Source of the DNA: Methylobacterium iners
GTDB taxonomy: Bacteria; Pseudomonadota; Alphaproteobacteria; Rhizobiales; Beijerinckiaceae
Direction: 5' to 3'
Length of the DNA stretch: 64,000 bases
NCBI RefSeq assembly: GCF_022179305.1
Contig: NZ_BPQP01000032.1
Location: 19,203 to 83,202 of the forward strand
The notes under the pieces are model-generated. The model searched no databases. It was given only the letters and a program-made list of their open reading frames with translations, and was not told the origin of the DNA. The position numbers were made by a program, and so were the translations under genes. Every line of letters begins with the position of its first letter. Within the stretch, counting starts at the first letter, position 1. This document shows, piece after piece, positions 53,306-62,990 of the stretch.

Positions 53306-53560
53306 TCAGCGTCCTTCCAGAAGCGGCCTGAAATTCTCCAACCAGCCCCGCAGCCATGCCTCGAAGCCCAGCTTGGCCCCAGCTTCGCTCTGGGCATGAC
53401 CCCAGGCATCCTCCGCGAGCGGGCTCGACCACGTCCACAAACGGTTCGAGCCGTCGAACGCCACCGCACCCACTTCCACGGTGCCGACGTGGCTCACGAA
53501 GCGCCTGAGCGGTACGTTGGCGACGGTGTCCTGCGTCCAGGTGATGGGGGCCTTCGGCAC
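53306..53560 (-). CDS. Hypothetical protein (84 aa)
   Basis: The protein starts at GTG 53560 and reads MPKAPITWTQDTVANVPLRR, then VGTVEVGAVAFDGSNRLWTW and WLRGWLENFRPLLEGR. The composition is normal for a small soluble protein and rich in Trp. The ribosome site is weak. No family is recognised. Confidence 0.5.
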   Translation of the reverse strand: MPKAPITWTQDTVANVPLRRFVSHVGTVEVGAVAFDGSNRLWTWSSPLAEDAWGHAQSEAGAKLGFEAWLRGWLENFRPLLEGR

Positions 53561-53668
53561 GGGATCACAACCGTCGACCTCGACGCTTGTTCAAACCGGC
53601 GGCCTGCCGCAACGATCAATGGCCCAAGCAAGTTCTCAGGGGGAACCGGATTATGGGAACGGACTGAC

Positions 53669-53914
53669 GTGATCGAGGCCATCAACCGGGCGATGAACGC
53701 GCTGGATGCCTATTGGGCCAAGCACGGAACGCCCGATCCCCGCGTCATCGCTCAGGTGCATGCGAAGCTCGAGGAGCACGCCTCTGGCTGCAGCGACGAT
53801 TGGCAAGCGCTGCTGAATAATGCTCTGCGAGACCTCGGCTACGATGTCGAATGGCGCGGCGAGGACGTTCACGCTCTCACGCCGATGCCGGCCGAGGGAA
53901 CTCAGGCGGACTAG
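53669..53914 (+). CDS. Hypothetical protein (81 aa)
   Basis: From GTG 53669 the protein reads VIEAINRAMNALDAYWAKHG, then QVHAKLEEHASGCSDDWQAL and LRDLGYDVEWRGEDVHALTP. It is helical and acidic and looks like a real soluble protein. The frame is open further upstream, but that part overlaps the opposite gene. Function unknown. Confidence 0.5.
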   Translation: MIEAINRAMNALDAYWAKHGTPDPRVIAQVHAKLEEHASGCSDDWQALLNNALRDLGYDVEWRGEDVHALTPMPAEGTQAD

Positions 53915-54017
53915 TTCGAAGCGGGACCGCATCCTGCGCGGCGTATCGATCCTACAATGCGCCGTCAGAAAAATCGCTTAAGGTCCGTCAAGTCAGTGGG
54001 TACGCGTCCTAGGCCGG

Positions 54018-55064
54018 ATGATGAAAAGCGCTGCAGGAGCCATCTGTGTATGTGCGACATCCATACTGGCCTTTCTGCTGACGACGTCTTCGGGGTCTGC
54101 CGCTTCGGTACGTGAACGGCCCAAGGTGACGATCTACACGGCCATCGAGAGCGAGCAGGTGGCGTGGATCAGCGAGGCCATGGCGCGGGCGGTGCCGGAG
54201 GCCGACATCGTCTGGGTCCGCGGATCGACGGGGGTGATCACGGATCGGCTCCTGGCGGAGCGGGACGCGCCGGGCGCCGATATCGCCTTCGGGATCGGCG
54301 CCTCGAGCTTGATGCTCCTGGAGATGGCGGATCTGCTGGCCGAGTACCGGCCCGCCGGGGTCGAACGGCTGCGTTCCTTCTTCCTCGACCAGACGCCGCC
54401 CTACACCTGGACGGGAATGGACGCCTATGTCGGGGCCATCTGCTTCAACACCGAGGCGGCCAAGGCGTCCGGCCTGCTGCGGCCGGTGCTATGGCGGGAG
54501 CTGCTGGCGCCCGGCTTCAAGGGGCAGATCGTGATGCCGGATCCGAACCTGTCCGGAACCGGCTTCCTCCTCGTCGCCGGCTGGCTGCAGAGCATGGGCG
54601 AGGCCGCGGCCTGGACCTTCATGGACGCGCTGCACGAGAACGTCGCGGCCTACCTGCCCTCGGGCTCGGCGCCCTGCCGCGAGGCCGGTCGCGGCACCTA
54701 CGCCGCTGGGCTGTCCTTCGACATGCGCGCGACCACCGAGCGCGCGAGCGGGTCGCCGATCGAGATCATCGTTCCCATCGACGGCGTCGGCTGGGAGCAG
54801 GAGGCCTTCGCCATGCTCCGGACCGCCCGCCGCCCGGACCTCGCGCGGCGCATCCTCGATTGGGCGGCCTCGCGGGAGGCCAACGAGATCTACGCCCGGA
54901 GCTTCGCCATCGTCGCGCATCCCGATGTGGCGGGCGCGAATCCGGATTATCCCGCCCACGCGGAAGCGCGGATGGCGAAGATCGATCTGCGCTGGGAAGC
55001 CGAGCACCGCGAGCGCATCCTGCGGGAATGGACGCGACGCTACGGCAGCAAGACACGCCCCTGA
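54018..55064 (+). CDS. Extracellular solute-binding protein (iron(III)/2-aminoethylphosphonate type)
   Basis: The 348-residue exported protein has a signal peptide (about residues 1-29) and a type II binding fold: VTIYTAIESEQVAWISEAMA, DIVWVRGSTGVITDRLLAER, YVGAICFNTEAAKASGL and EIIVPIDGVGWEQEAFAMLR. The family binds ferric iron, spermidine-like compounds or phosphonates. No transporter genes are adjacent; the sensor-kinase locus downstream may use it, which is only a guess. Confidence 0.8.
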   Translation: MMKSAAGAICVCATSILAFLLTTSSGSAASVRERPKVTIYTAIESEQVAWISEAMARAVPEADIVWVRGSTGVITDRLLAERDAPGADIAFGIGASSLMLLEMADLLAEYRPAGVERLRSFFLDQTPPYTWTGMDAYVGAICFNTEAAKASGLLRPVLWRELLAPGFKGQIVMPDPNLSGTGFLLVAGWLQSMGEAAAWTFMDALHENVAAYLPSGSAPCREAGRGTYAAGLSFDMRATTERASGSPIEIIVPIDGVGWEQEAFAMLRTARRPDLARRILDWAASREANEIYARSFAIVAHPDVAGANPDYPAHAEARMAKIDLRWEAEHRERILREWTRRYGSKTRP

Positions 55065-55172
55065 TCGGGCCGGGCTGCGAGCACGAAACAATCCGCGCAA
55101 TGATGTCGAAAAGCCGGGGGCTTAGACGTCCTTCGACAGACGGTTGCCAATGACCGCGGATTGGGGAACGCT

Positions 55173-55346
55173 ATGCTCGGGATGCTGGTACGCTTGATCA
55201 TCGCAGGAGGCCTGATGGCCGGCAGCGCCTACGCGCCGCTTCTTCGCGCCGAAGCGGGCGTGACGGCCCCGCGGACGACGGACGACCGAACCTTCCGGTC
55301 CTGCCCGACACCGCGCGCGGCGGCCGTCCGGGCCTGCATCGCCTGA
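55173..55346 (+). CDS. Possible small exported peptide (57 aa)
   Basis: The frame reads MLGMLVRLIIAGGLMAGSAY, then APLLRAEAGVTAPRTTDDRT and ends with two cysteines (FRSCPTPRAAAVRACIA). GGGGA lies about 7 bases before ATG 55173. A signal peptide and a short mature part are plausible, but no homology is recognised. Confidence 0.4.
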   Translation: MLGMLVRLIIAGGLMAGSAYAPLLRAEAGVTAPRTTDDRTFRSCPTPRAAAVRACIA

Positions 55347-55358
55347 GGCGGGTCGCCG

Positions 55359-55436
55359 ATGCGGCTCCCCGCCCTTCTTCTCGCCGTCAACTTCCTCGCC
55401 GCCATGGCGCTCTCGGCGGCGGCCTACGGCACCTGA
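55359..55436 (+). CDS. Possible 25-residue membrane peptide
   Basis: The frame encodes MRLPALLLAVNFLAAMALSA followed by AAYGT, one hydrophobic helix. GAGGCGGG precedes it. Its stop is directly adjacent to the stop of the convergent binding-protein gene. Real existence is uncertain. Confidence 0.35.
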   Translation: MRLPALLLAVNFLAAMALSAAAYGT

Positions 55437-57059
55437 TCAATCCAAGAGCCGCACGCCCTCGAACAGGTGCCGCCCGAGCGGATCCATCTGAAAACCCACG
55501 ACATCGCGACGCGCCACCATGTGTACGAGCGTGTGGGCCAGGGGGACCCAGGGCGCCTCGCGGCGGAAGATGCCCTGTGCGGTCCGATAGAGCCGGGCGC
55601 GCTCCTCGCGGTCGACCGCGCGGCGCGCGGCCTGGACCGCGGCGTCGTATTCCGGATCGCACCAGCGGGCGAGGTTGGCGCCGCCGGGCGGGGCGGCCTT
55701 GCAGCCGAGGAGGATGTTCAGGAAGTTGTCCGGGTCGCCGTTGTCGCTCGTCCAGCCGTAGAGCATCATCGACGGCACGCCGCCGTAGAGCGCCGTCCGG
55801 TAGGCGCCCCAGCTCTCCGTGACGAGGCGGACACGGATGCCGACGCTGGCGAGGTCAGCCTGGATCATGTCGGCGACGCGCCGGCCGTTCGGATTGTAGG
55901 GCCGGCTGACCGGCAGGAACCACAGGTCCGTCTCGAAGCCGTCGGGAAAGCCCGCCTCCGCCAGGAGGCGCCGCGCCGCGGCCCGGTCGAAGGCGATCTC
56001 GGGCAGGGCATCGTCGTGGGCCCACATCCCCGGCGGCAGCGGATTCTTGGCGGGACGCCCGGAGGCGCCGAACACGCCCTCGACGATGGCGCTGCGATCG
56101 ATCGCGGCAGTGATGGCGCGCCGCACCCGGACGTCGTCGAGCGGCGCGCGCGTCGTATTGAGGGCGAGATAGGCGACGTTCAATTCCTCGCGGGCGAGGA
56201 GCGTCAGGCTCGGATCGGCCCGGATCGCGTCGAGATCGGCGGGGCCGGGAAAGGCCATGACCTGGCACTCGCCCGCCTTGACCTTGGTGAGGCGCACCGC
56301 CGCGTTCGGCGTGATCGAGAACACGAGCCCCTCGATGGGGCGCCCGCTATCCGCGGCATCCGCCTGAGGCCGGCGCCAGTAATCCGCGAAGGCGCGATAC
56401 CGGATCGCGAGATCGGGCCGGTAGCCGGCGAAGACGAAGGGACCCGTGCCGATCGGTGCGCGGGCGAGCTCCTCGGTCGCGTTCGTGGCTTCGAGGAGGC
56501 TCGCATATTCCGCGGAATGGATGCTGCCGAAGGCCTGGGCGAGATTCGCGAGGAACGTCGCGTCGGCCTCTCTCAGGCGGATGCGGACGTTGCGCCCGTC
56601 GATCTTCTCGATGGCCTCGATCAGGTCGGGAAGGCCGAGATCGCGAAAATAACCGAAGACGTTGCCGCTCGGCTGGAACTGGTGGCCGGGCTTCCACTGC
56701 CGCATCAGCGAGAACACCACGTCGTCGGCATTCATCGGCCGGCTAGGCGTGAAGCGGGCATTGGCGTGGAAGCGCACGCCGTCGCGCAGGGTGAAGACGT
56801 AGTCGCGCCCGTCCTCCGAGACGGTCCAGGATTCCGCTAGCGCCGGACGCAGGTCGGTCGTGCCGGGGATGAACTCGACGAGGCTGTTGAACATCTGCCA
56901 AGTCGCGTTCATCGCCGTCGTCGTCGTCGCGACCGCCGGGTCGAGGGATTCGGGATTGCCCTCCGAGCAGAAGACGAGGGTGCGGGCGGCCGCAGGCTGG
57001 GCCGCGAGGAAAAAGGCAAGCAGCAGGGCGGGGCGCGAGCGTCGGTCAAGCCTGGGCAT
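55437..57059 (-). CDS. ABC-type dipeptide/oligopeptide-binding protein (SBP_bac_5 family)
   Basis: The 540-residue exported protein has a signal peptide (PALLLAFFLAAQPAAA) and the family pattern: VFCSEGNPESLDPAVATT, DYVFTLRDGVRFHANARFTP, NVAYLALNTTRAPLDDVRVR and MLYGWTSDNGDPDNFLN. It could bind peptides or other solutes. No permease genes accompany it. Its ATG overlaps the stop of the sensor kinase as TGATG, so the two are translated together and it may serve signalling. Confidence 0.88.
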   Translation of the reverse strand: MPRLDRRSRPALLLAFFLAAQPAAARTLVFCSEGNPESLDPAVATTTTAMNATWQMFNSLVEFIPGTTDLRPALAESWTVSEDGRDYVFTLRDGVRFHANARFTPSRPMNADDVVFSLMRQWKPGHQFQPSGNVFGYFRDLGLPDLIEAIEKIDGRNVRIRLREADATFLANLAQAFGSIHSAEYASLLEATNATEELARAPIGTGPFVFAGYRPDLAIRYRAFADYWRRPQADAADSGRPIEGLVFSITPNAAVRLTKVKAGECQVMAFPGPADLDAIRADPSLTLLAREELNVAYLALNTTRAPLDDVRVRRAITAAIDRSAIVEGVFGASGRPAKNPLPPGMWAHDDALPEIAFDRAAARRLLAEAGFPDGFETDLWFLPVSRPYNPNGRRVADMIQADLASVGIRVRLVTESWGAYRTALYGGVPSMMLYGWTSDNGDPDNFLNILLGCKAAPPGGANLARWCDPEYDAAVQAARRAVDREERARLYRTAQGIFRREAPWVPLAHTLVHMVARRDVVGFQMDPLGRHLFEGVRLLD

Positions 57060-59395
57060 CAGGCGCTCCCAACGTCGGCGTGCTGCCGCGCTGGCCCGAG
57101 CATGGTTGGCGCCCCGCGCGCATCCGAGGCGAACTCGACGCTGATCACGGTGCCGCTTCCGGGCTGACTCTCGACGGCGATGCGACCCTTCAGCGTCGCG
57201 GTCACGAGGTTGTGGACGATGTGCATGCCGAGGCCAGTGCTGCCGCGCGCGCGGGCGGTCGTGAAGAACGGGTCGAAGATCCGGGGAAGGTTCTCCGCCG
57301 CAATGCCGCGGCCATCATCGACGACGTCCAGGCGGACGAACCCGGGCGCCGCGTGGGCGACACGGACGACGATCTGCCCGCCCCGCACACCGCCGAAGCC
57401 GTGCACCACCGCGTTGGTGATCAGGTTCGTCACGACCTGAGCGAGGGCACCGGGATTCGTGTTGACGGTCAGTCCCGCCGAACATTCGTGCCGGACCACG
57501 TGGCCGCCCTTCCGCAGCATGGGCTGAAGGCTCGCCAGGAGGTCGTCGAGCCAGGCATCGATGGCGAAGGTGCGATGCTCGTCCGCCGCCCGATCGACGG
57601 CAACCTGCTTGAAGCCGTGGACGAGGTCCGCGGCCCGCGCGAGGTTGGCGTAGAGAAGGGCCGCACCTTCTCCGACTCGGTCGACGTAATGCGTCAGCCG
57701 CGAGCGCGAGAGCGCGTTCTGGGCCACGAGCGCCTGGAAGTCGCGCGTCTCGTCCCGCACGATCGTGGCGGTGGTCAGAGCGATCCCGAGCGGCGTGTTG
57801 ATCTCGTGGGCCACGCCGGCCACGAGTTGTCCCAGGGAGGCGAGCTTCTCGGCGCGGATGAGGTCGTCCTGAACCTGCTTCAGCTCGACGAGGGCGGCGT
57901 CCGCCTGGTCCTTGGCGCGCCGCAAGGCCCGCTCGCGCCGTCCGATCTCCGTCACGAAGAAGTTCGTGGCTCTCGCGATCTCCCCGAGCTCGTCGCGCCG
58001 CTGGGTGCCGATGACGGTTCCCGCCGACGGGTCGGCCGCCAGCGCGATCATGTCATCCTGGAGCTGGCGCAGCGGCACGGTGATCGAGCGCGCGACCGCA
58101 AGAGCGGCGAGCGAGCCGAGCAGCAATCCGCCCGCGGCGCCGAAGAGCAGGATCTGCCGGAGGAAGCTGCCCAGGCGGTCGGCATCGCCGACGAAGGCGT
58201 CGTTGAGCGTGCGCGCGCTCTCGCTGACGACGGCCGCGACGCTGTCCATCTCGGCGAGCATGGCGCCCTGGCGCTTGAGCCCGTCGATCGTCGTGGCGAG
58301 GCGGGTGCGCCAGCCGTCGATCGCGTCGATCATCTCGCCCTGGATGAGTGGGGAGATCGGCAGGGCGGCCGTCTTGGCCGAGAGGCGCTCCCCCTCCCCG
58401 ACCATGGAGGCCGCCGTCACGGTGTCGCGCCGCGCCAGCGCGTCGGCCGTGCGCTGCCCGAGCTTGAGGGTGGTGATGGCGACGTCCTGCGTCGCCTGCT
58501 GGGTCTCGTTCGCCTCGATGGAGTAGGTGAGGAGCTGGGCGACCTCGTCGTGCAGCGTGCGCTGGCCGGACGTGTCGATCTTCAGGAGACGCTCGCTCCA
58601 GGCCGCGAGGACCGCGGGTTGCGACGCGCCCGTGCGGTCCGGCGTCGCCTCGTCGAGGCCCTGGCCCGCCGAGAGGGCTTCGAGCTCGTCGGCCTCGCGG
58701 GCGCGCCCCTCGCCGCGCAGGGCGGCCGAGAGGCTGCGACTCGCATTCTGGAGGAGGGCGATGTCGGATTGCGGCCGGCCCGCGGCCGGCGAGGGCTCCG
58801 CCGGCGCTGCCGCTCGGACGCGGGCGACGGCGATCTCCGCCAGGATCGTCCGGAGCAGGTTGAGGTTGGCGACGATGTCCCGCGTCGCGCGCAGCTTGTT
58901 CACCTTCTCGCTCAAGGAGCGGACGAGGTCGGCGTTCGACGCCTGCTGCCGCAGGCGGGCCCGGTCGGCCAGCGTGATCAGCGTGTCGGCGCGCTGGGCC
59001 ATCTCCGCGGTCAGGCCGTCGCTCTCCCGGGTCAGGCGGATGAGGTGGTTCATGCGCTCGACGTAGCCCGCCAGGGCACCCCGCGCCGAGGCGATGCCCG
59101 AGGTCTGCTCGCGCGTGCGCGCCAGCCCGCTCAGGGCGCCGAGCCCCTTGCTCGCCCGCGCCGTCAGAGTCGCGAAGGTGTCGGCGTGGGCTGCACGCTC
59201 CGAAGGGTTGGCGGCGACGTAGGCGTCGCGAATCAGGCGGGCGGAGCTGAGATCGTGGTAGACCTGGCTCGCGACCAGCGTGCCGTCGCGCGCGCGCTCC
59301 GCCTGGGCGAGCAGGAACCAGCCCGCGACCGCGATCGCCGCCGCGATGAGGATGGGCACACCGCCGACCAGCGCGATCTTACGGCCGACCCGCAT
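57059..59395 (-). CDS. TorS-like membrane sensor histidine kinase
   Basis: The 778-residue kinase has a membrane helix at about 7-29, a helical periplasmic sensor of roughly 380 residues like the TorS sensor domain, a second helix near 410-430 (LLFGAAGGLLLGSLAALAVA), HAMP, and a kinase core with H530 in GVAHEINTPLG, N-box TNLITNAVVHG, and G-boxes DVVDDGRGIA and GSTGLGMHIV. TorS-type sensors read ligand through a periplasmic binding protein, and such a gene overlaps it here. The hybrid receiver domain of TorS is absent. Confidence 0.87.
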   Translation of the reverse strand: MRVGRKIALVGGVPILIAAAIAVAGWFLLAQAERARDGTLVASQVYHDLSSARLIRDAYVAANPSERAAHADTFATLTARASKGLGALSGLARTREQTSGIASARGALAGYVERMNHLIRLTRESDGLTAEMAQRADTLITLADRARLRQQASNADLVRSLSEKVNKLRATRDIVANLNLLRTILAEIAVARVRAAAPAEPSPAAGRPQSDIALLQNASRSLSAALRGEGRAREADELEALSAGQGLDEATPDRTGASQPAVLAAWSERLLKIDTSGQRTLHDEVAQLLTYSIEANETQQATQDVAITTLKLGQRTADALARRDTVTAASMVGEGERLSAKTAALPISPLIQGEMIDAIDGWRTRLATTIDGLKRQGAMLAEMDSVAAVVSESARTLNDAFVGDADRLGSFLRQILLFGAAGGLLLGSLAALAVARSITVPLRQLQDDMIALAADPSAGTVIGTQRRDELGEIARATNFFVTEIGRRERALRRAKDQADAALVELKQVQDDLIRAEKLASLGQLVAGVAHEINTPLGIALTTATIVRDETRDFQALVAQNALSRSRLTHYVDRVGEGAALLYANLARAADLVHGFKQVAVDRAADEHRTFAIDAWLDDLLASLQPMLRKGGHVVRHECSAGLTVNTNPGALAQVVTNLITNAVVHGFGGVRGGQIVVRVAHAAPGFVRLDVVDDGRGIAAENLPRIFDPFFTTARARGSTGLGMHIVHNLVTATLKGRIAVESQPGSGTVISVEFASDARGAPTMLGPARQHADVGSA

Positions 59396-59460
59396 GTCCC
59401 CATCCCGCCCGTTTGCTTCAGTTTAATGTCTTCCTGAAGTCGGGCAAGCACAGGGGCAGG

Positions 59461-59667
59461 TCAGTTCCTGGTGATATCCGCAGCCGGCCTGCGGGGTGGG
59501 CTCGCAGCCCGTGCGTTCGGTCGAACGCCGAAACGCGCCTCAAGGCTCGGTTCAGCGGGCGGCCGGGTCGGGGCCGGTTCATCCCGGCGACGCCCATGAA
59601 GGAGCTGGAAGAGCCGATCGAGGCTCTCGGGGTCTGCCTCGAGTGCTGAGCGCGTGAATTGGGGCAT
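59461..59667 (-). CDS. Small hypothetical protein (68 aa)
   Basis: The protein reads MPQFTRSALEADPESLDRLF, then a Pro/Arg-rich tail ending PAADITRN. GAGGGG lies 7 bases before ATG 59667, a strong initiation site, and the gene follows the 114-residue gene by 10 bases, so they form an operon. The tail is probably disordered. Function unknown. Confidence 0.6.
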   Translation of the reverse strand: MPQFTRSALEADPESLDRLFQLLHGRRRDEPAPTRPPAEPSLEARFGVRPNARAASPPRRPAADITRN

Positions 59668-59677
59668 CTCGGTCCCC

Positions 59678-60022
59678 TCACTGCCGCTTGGACGCGGCGC
59701 GCGCAGGGCTCGGCGGCGTGGGGGCGCGGTTCTCCCCGTCCCGACGATCCAGGCTGATGAGCCGAACCTGGCGAACGGGCGCCCGCTCGCCCGAACTTCC
59801 GGGTGTCGTGTCCTGGCGCTGCACATCACCAACGTCGGGGCAATTGGCGGGGCGGTAGGGCCAGGCCGCCGACGCGCAGCCCGGTGCGGGCTTCGCCTCG
59901 ACGGCGGGCAGAGCGGCGTCAGGCTCAGCGGAGGCGCTGCGGGCAGGAACGGCGGCGAGGGCTGCAAGCAGGCCCGTCGAGAGCGAGGCGGCAACCGCGA
60001 TGACGATGATGAACTTGCCCAT
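59678..60022 (-). CDS. Small exported hypothetical protein (114 aa)
   Basis: A signal peptide (MGKFIIVIAVAASLSTGLLA) is followed by a Pro/Ala-rich protein with two cysteines in PGCASAAWPYRPANCPD and a polar C-terminus. Similar secreted proteins with a YRPANCP-like motif occur as hypotheticals in Rhizobiales. It lies between the response regulator and the kinase genes on the same strand. Confidence 0.65.
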   Translation of the reverse strand: MGKFIIVIAVAASLSTGLLAALAAVPARSASAEPDAALPAVEAKPAPGCASAAWPYRPANCPDVGDVQRQDTTPGSSGERAPVRQVRLISLDRRDGENRAPTPPSPARAASKRQ

Positions 60023-60197
60023 GACACCCCCCTCGACGCTTGGCGCCGTCGTTGGTGTCAGCTCTAGGAGCCGCGCATGTCCCCAGTTTTGCTTCGCTCG
60101 TCACAGGATACTGGTATTTCAGCGCGATTGTTTCTTCGATGCGGCGCCCACGAAACAATTGCCGAGCTTGCGCCTCGCTTCCCGCGGAGCACGACCC

Positions 60198-60932
60198 TCA
60201 GTCGCCGTCGGGACGGAAGACGTAACCGAGGCCGCGCACGGTCTTGATGTAGCGTGGATTGGCCGGGTCCGGCTCGATCTTCTTGCGGATTCGGTTGATG
60301 CGCACGTCGATGGCGCGGTCGAACGCGTCGGGATCGCGGGCATCGGCGAGGTCGAGCAGACGCTCGCGCGAGAGCGCGCGCTTGGGATGATCCGCGAAGG
60401 CCTTGAGCAGCTCGAATTCCGAACGGGTCAGCGCCTGCTCGGCGCCCTCGCTGTCCCGCAGGCGCAAGGCGTCGAGGTCGAGCCACTTGGTCCCGAAACG
60501 GATGCGGCGCCCGGGAACTTCCGCCGGCGCGGCCGGCATCTCCGGCTGGGGCGCCAGTCCGCTCCCTCGCCGCAGCACCGACCGCACCCGGGCGACGAGC
60601 TCGCGCAGCTCGCAGGGCTTGGGCAGGTAATCGTCCGCTCCGAGCTCGAGGCCGACGACCCGATCGATCGGGCTCGCGGTCGCCGTCAGCATGATGACCG
60701 GAATGGTGGTGCGCGCCTTCAGGTCCCGTACGATCGAGAGCCCGTCCTCCTCCGGCATGTTAAGGTCGAGGACGATGAGATCGGGCCTGCGCTCGGCGAG
60801 GTGCGCGCGCAGCGTCCGGCCGCCGTCGCAGAGCACCACGTCGAACCCGTGCATGCGCAGGTAGTCGCCCACCATCGCGCGGGCCTCGGCTTCGTCGTCG
60901 ACCACGGCGACATGCGGCGCCGAGGCATTCAT
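60198..60932 (-). CDS. OmpR-family response regulator
   Basis: The 244-residue regulator has a receiver (VAVVDDEAEARAM, phosphoacceptor in LIVLDLNMPEEDG, MLTATAS, YLPKP) and a C-terminal winged helix ending RYIKTVRGLGYVFRPDGD. It controls transcription when phosphorylated. It is on the same strand as the TorS-like kinase and divergent from the hybrid kinase at 61248; which one phosphorylates it cannot be told from position. TorR is also of this family. Confidence 0.92.
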   Translation of the reverse strand: MNASAPHVAVVDDEAEARAMVGDYLRMHGFDVVLCDGGRTLRAHLAERRPDLIVLDLNMPEEDGLSIVRDLKARTTIPVIMLTATASPIDRVVGLELGADDYLPKPCELRELVARVRSVLRRGSGLAPQPEMPAAPAEVPGRRIRFGTKWLDLDALRLRDSEGAEQALTRSEFELLKAFADHPKRALSRERLLDLADARDPDAFDRAIDVRINRIRKKIEPDPANPRYIKTVRGLGYVFRPDGD

Positions 60933-61247
60933 CGGCCCAATCCGGTCGAGGAGGCCAAGGGGTGACTCGTCGCAATCGGCATGACCAACGCTCTTCGCAC
61001 TCGGATCTCGGGCCCGGCACGATGGGACCCGGCGAACGGTATTTCGGCGAAGATGATATCGGCAGTGCGTGCCCACACTCCACCCCGAAATGATGTATTC
61101 GGCATCCCCTGCCTCGCGCACGGCCCAGGTTTCACCAAGTTTGTTGGCGATCTCGCCGACGTGGACGAGTCGCGGCCTGGGAAAGGCTTGCGCCGAACGG
61201 TCCCGCGCAAATCCGCCGACACGAATGGGCCAGCAAGATCCGAGACG
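60933..61247. other. Divergent promoter region between regulator and hybrid kinase
   Basis: No gene is supported. The frame open from 60981 into the kinase gene is not coding-like before 61248. Promoters for both divergent genes should lie here. Confidence 0.45.
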
Positions 61248-62990
61248 ATGGACGACGAAATCTTTCTCCTGCCCGACGACATCACGGATCCCCCCGCGCG
61301 GGCCGGCGCCTGGACGATCGCGGTCGTCGACGATGATCCCGCGGTCCACGAGGGGACGCGCTATGCGCTGGCGGGTTACGAACTCGACGGGCGGGGGCTG
61401 GAGATCCTCTCCGCCTACTCGGCGGCCGAGGCCCGGCTGCTGCTGGCGGCGAGGCCGGACGTCGCCGTCGTGTTCCTCGACGTCGTCATGGAATCGGACG
61501 ATGCAGGCCTGCGCCTCGTGGGCGACATCCGGCGGGAGCTCGGGAACGAGACGGTCCGCATCATCCTGCGCACCGGCCAGCCCGGCCAGGCGCCCGAGCG
61601 TCGCGTGATCGTCGACTACGACATCAACGACTACAAGGCGAAGACCGAGCTCACGGCCGACAAGCTCTTCACGAGTCTCACCGCCGCCCTGCGCGCCTAC
61701 CAGCAGCTCAAGCGCCTCGACGAGACCCGGCGCGGCCTCGAGATCATCCTCGACGCGGCCCCGATGCTCCTCGACCACAAGTCGATGCAGCGGCTCGCCG
61801 AAGGCGTCCTGACGCAGGTCGCATCATTGCTCAACGTCGAATGCGCCGGCATCCTCGTCCTTCGCGAGAACGACGCCACCGACGAGCGCTTCTGCGTGCT
61901 CGCGGGTTCGGGCTGCTACGGCCATTATGTCGGCCGCAACCCGGCCTGGCCCCTCGACCCCGACGTTCACCCGGTCGTGGAGCGTGCCTTCGCGGAGCGC
62001 ACCCACAGCTTCGGCGACCATTGGTCGACCCTCTACATGCACACCGCGAGCGGCAGCGAGATCGTCGCCCTCATCGACGCGGATCGCTCCCTGTCCGACA
62101 CCGATCGCTCGCTGATCGACCTTCTCACGACCCGGCTTTCGATCGCCTTCGACAACGTCATCCTCTACGAGAAGCTTCAGCGGGCCAATGTCGAGCTGGA
62201 GCAGCGCGTCCTCGAGCGTACCGCGGAGCTGATACGGGCCAACCGGCGCCTCGATCTGCAGCGCTCGAACCTGCGCCGGGCCAACAATCTCAAGACGGAG
62301 ATCCTCGGCACCGTCGCCCACGATCTGAAGAACCCGCTTTCCGTGATCCTCGGGCGCTCCGAGATGCTGTCGGACATGCTTGCGATCGAGACAGTGCCGA
62401 AGGCGCAGATGGGGGTGCAGGTGGAGGCGGTCCGCACCGCCGCCAAGCGCCTCATCGGCATGATCGACACCCTCATGGCCGACGCCATGAACGACGCCCT
62501 CGACATCACCCTGCGTCGCGAGCCCCTCGACCTCGCCGCCTTGGCCGGCGAGGTCTGCGAAGCCAATCGCCCCCTGGCCGAGACGAAGGGCCAGAGCCTT
62601 CGCTTCGCGACGCAGGAGGCGGTCTACGTCTGCGGCGACAGCGAGCGGCTGCGCGAGGCGATCGACAACCTCGTCTCTAACGCGATCAAGTACAGCTTCA
62701 TCGACAGCGCGATCGAGGTCTCGGTGCGCGACGAGGGGACGGAGATCATCTGCGCCGTCACGGACCAGGGACCCGGCCTGTCGCCCGAGGATGCCTCGCG
62801 CCTGTTCGGCCGCTTCCAGCGCCTCTCGGCCAAGCCGACGGGCGGCGAGGGCTCGACGGGCCTCGGCCTCTCGATCGTCCGACGCATCGTCGAGCTTCAC
62901 GGCGGCAGAACCGAGGCGCACAGCGCGGGCATGGGATCCGGCGCGACGTTCCTGATGCGTTTCCCCAAGATCTCGGTGGGGCTGATCTAG
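61248..62990 (+). CDS. Receiver-DUF3369-histidine kinase hybrid
   Basis: The 580-residue cytosolic protein has an N-terminal receiver (phosphoacceptor D78 in VVFLDVVM), a DUF3369/GAF-like module (about residues 150-330; GLEIILDAAPMLLDHKSMQR, AGSGCYGHYVGRN), a coiled coil and a HisKA/HATPase core with H358 in VAHDLKNPLSVILGRSEM, N-box DNLVSNAIKYS and G-box GEGSTGLGLSIV. It probably receives phosphate from one kinase and passes signals on. It is divergent from the OmpR regulator. Confidence 0.9.
   Translation: MDDEIFLLPDDITDPPARAGAWTIAVVDDDPAVHEGTRYALAGYELDGRGLEILSAYSAAEARLLLAARPDVAVVFLDVVMESDDAGLRLVGDIRRELGNETVRIILRTGQPGQAPERRVIVDYDINDYKAKTELTADKLFTSLTAALRAYQQLKRLDETRRGLEIILDAAPMLLDHKSMQRLAEGVLTQVASLLNVECAGILVLRENDATDERFCVLAGSGCYGHYVGRNPAWPLDPDVHPVVERAFAERTHSFGDHWSTLYMHTASGSEIVALIDADRSLSDTDRSLIDLLTTRLSIAFDNVILYEKLQRANVELEQRVLERTAELIRANRRLDLQRSNLRRANNLKTEILGTVAHDLKNPLSVILGRSEMLSDMLAIETVPKAQMGVQVEAVRTAAKRLIGMIDTLMADAMNDALDITLRREPLDLAALAGEVCEANRPLAETKGQSLRFATQEAVYVCGDSERLREAIDNLVSNAIKYSFIDSAIEVSVRDEGTEIICAVTDQGPGLSPEDASRLFGRFQRLSAKPTGGEGSTGLGLSIVRRIVELHGGRTEAHSAGMGSGATFLMRFPKISVGLI

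Noticed and set aside
57080-59437. 785-codon frame opposite the sensor kinase
   Set aside because: A GC-driven shadow of the kinase gene, with no domain.
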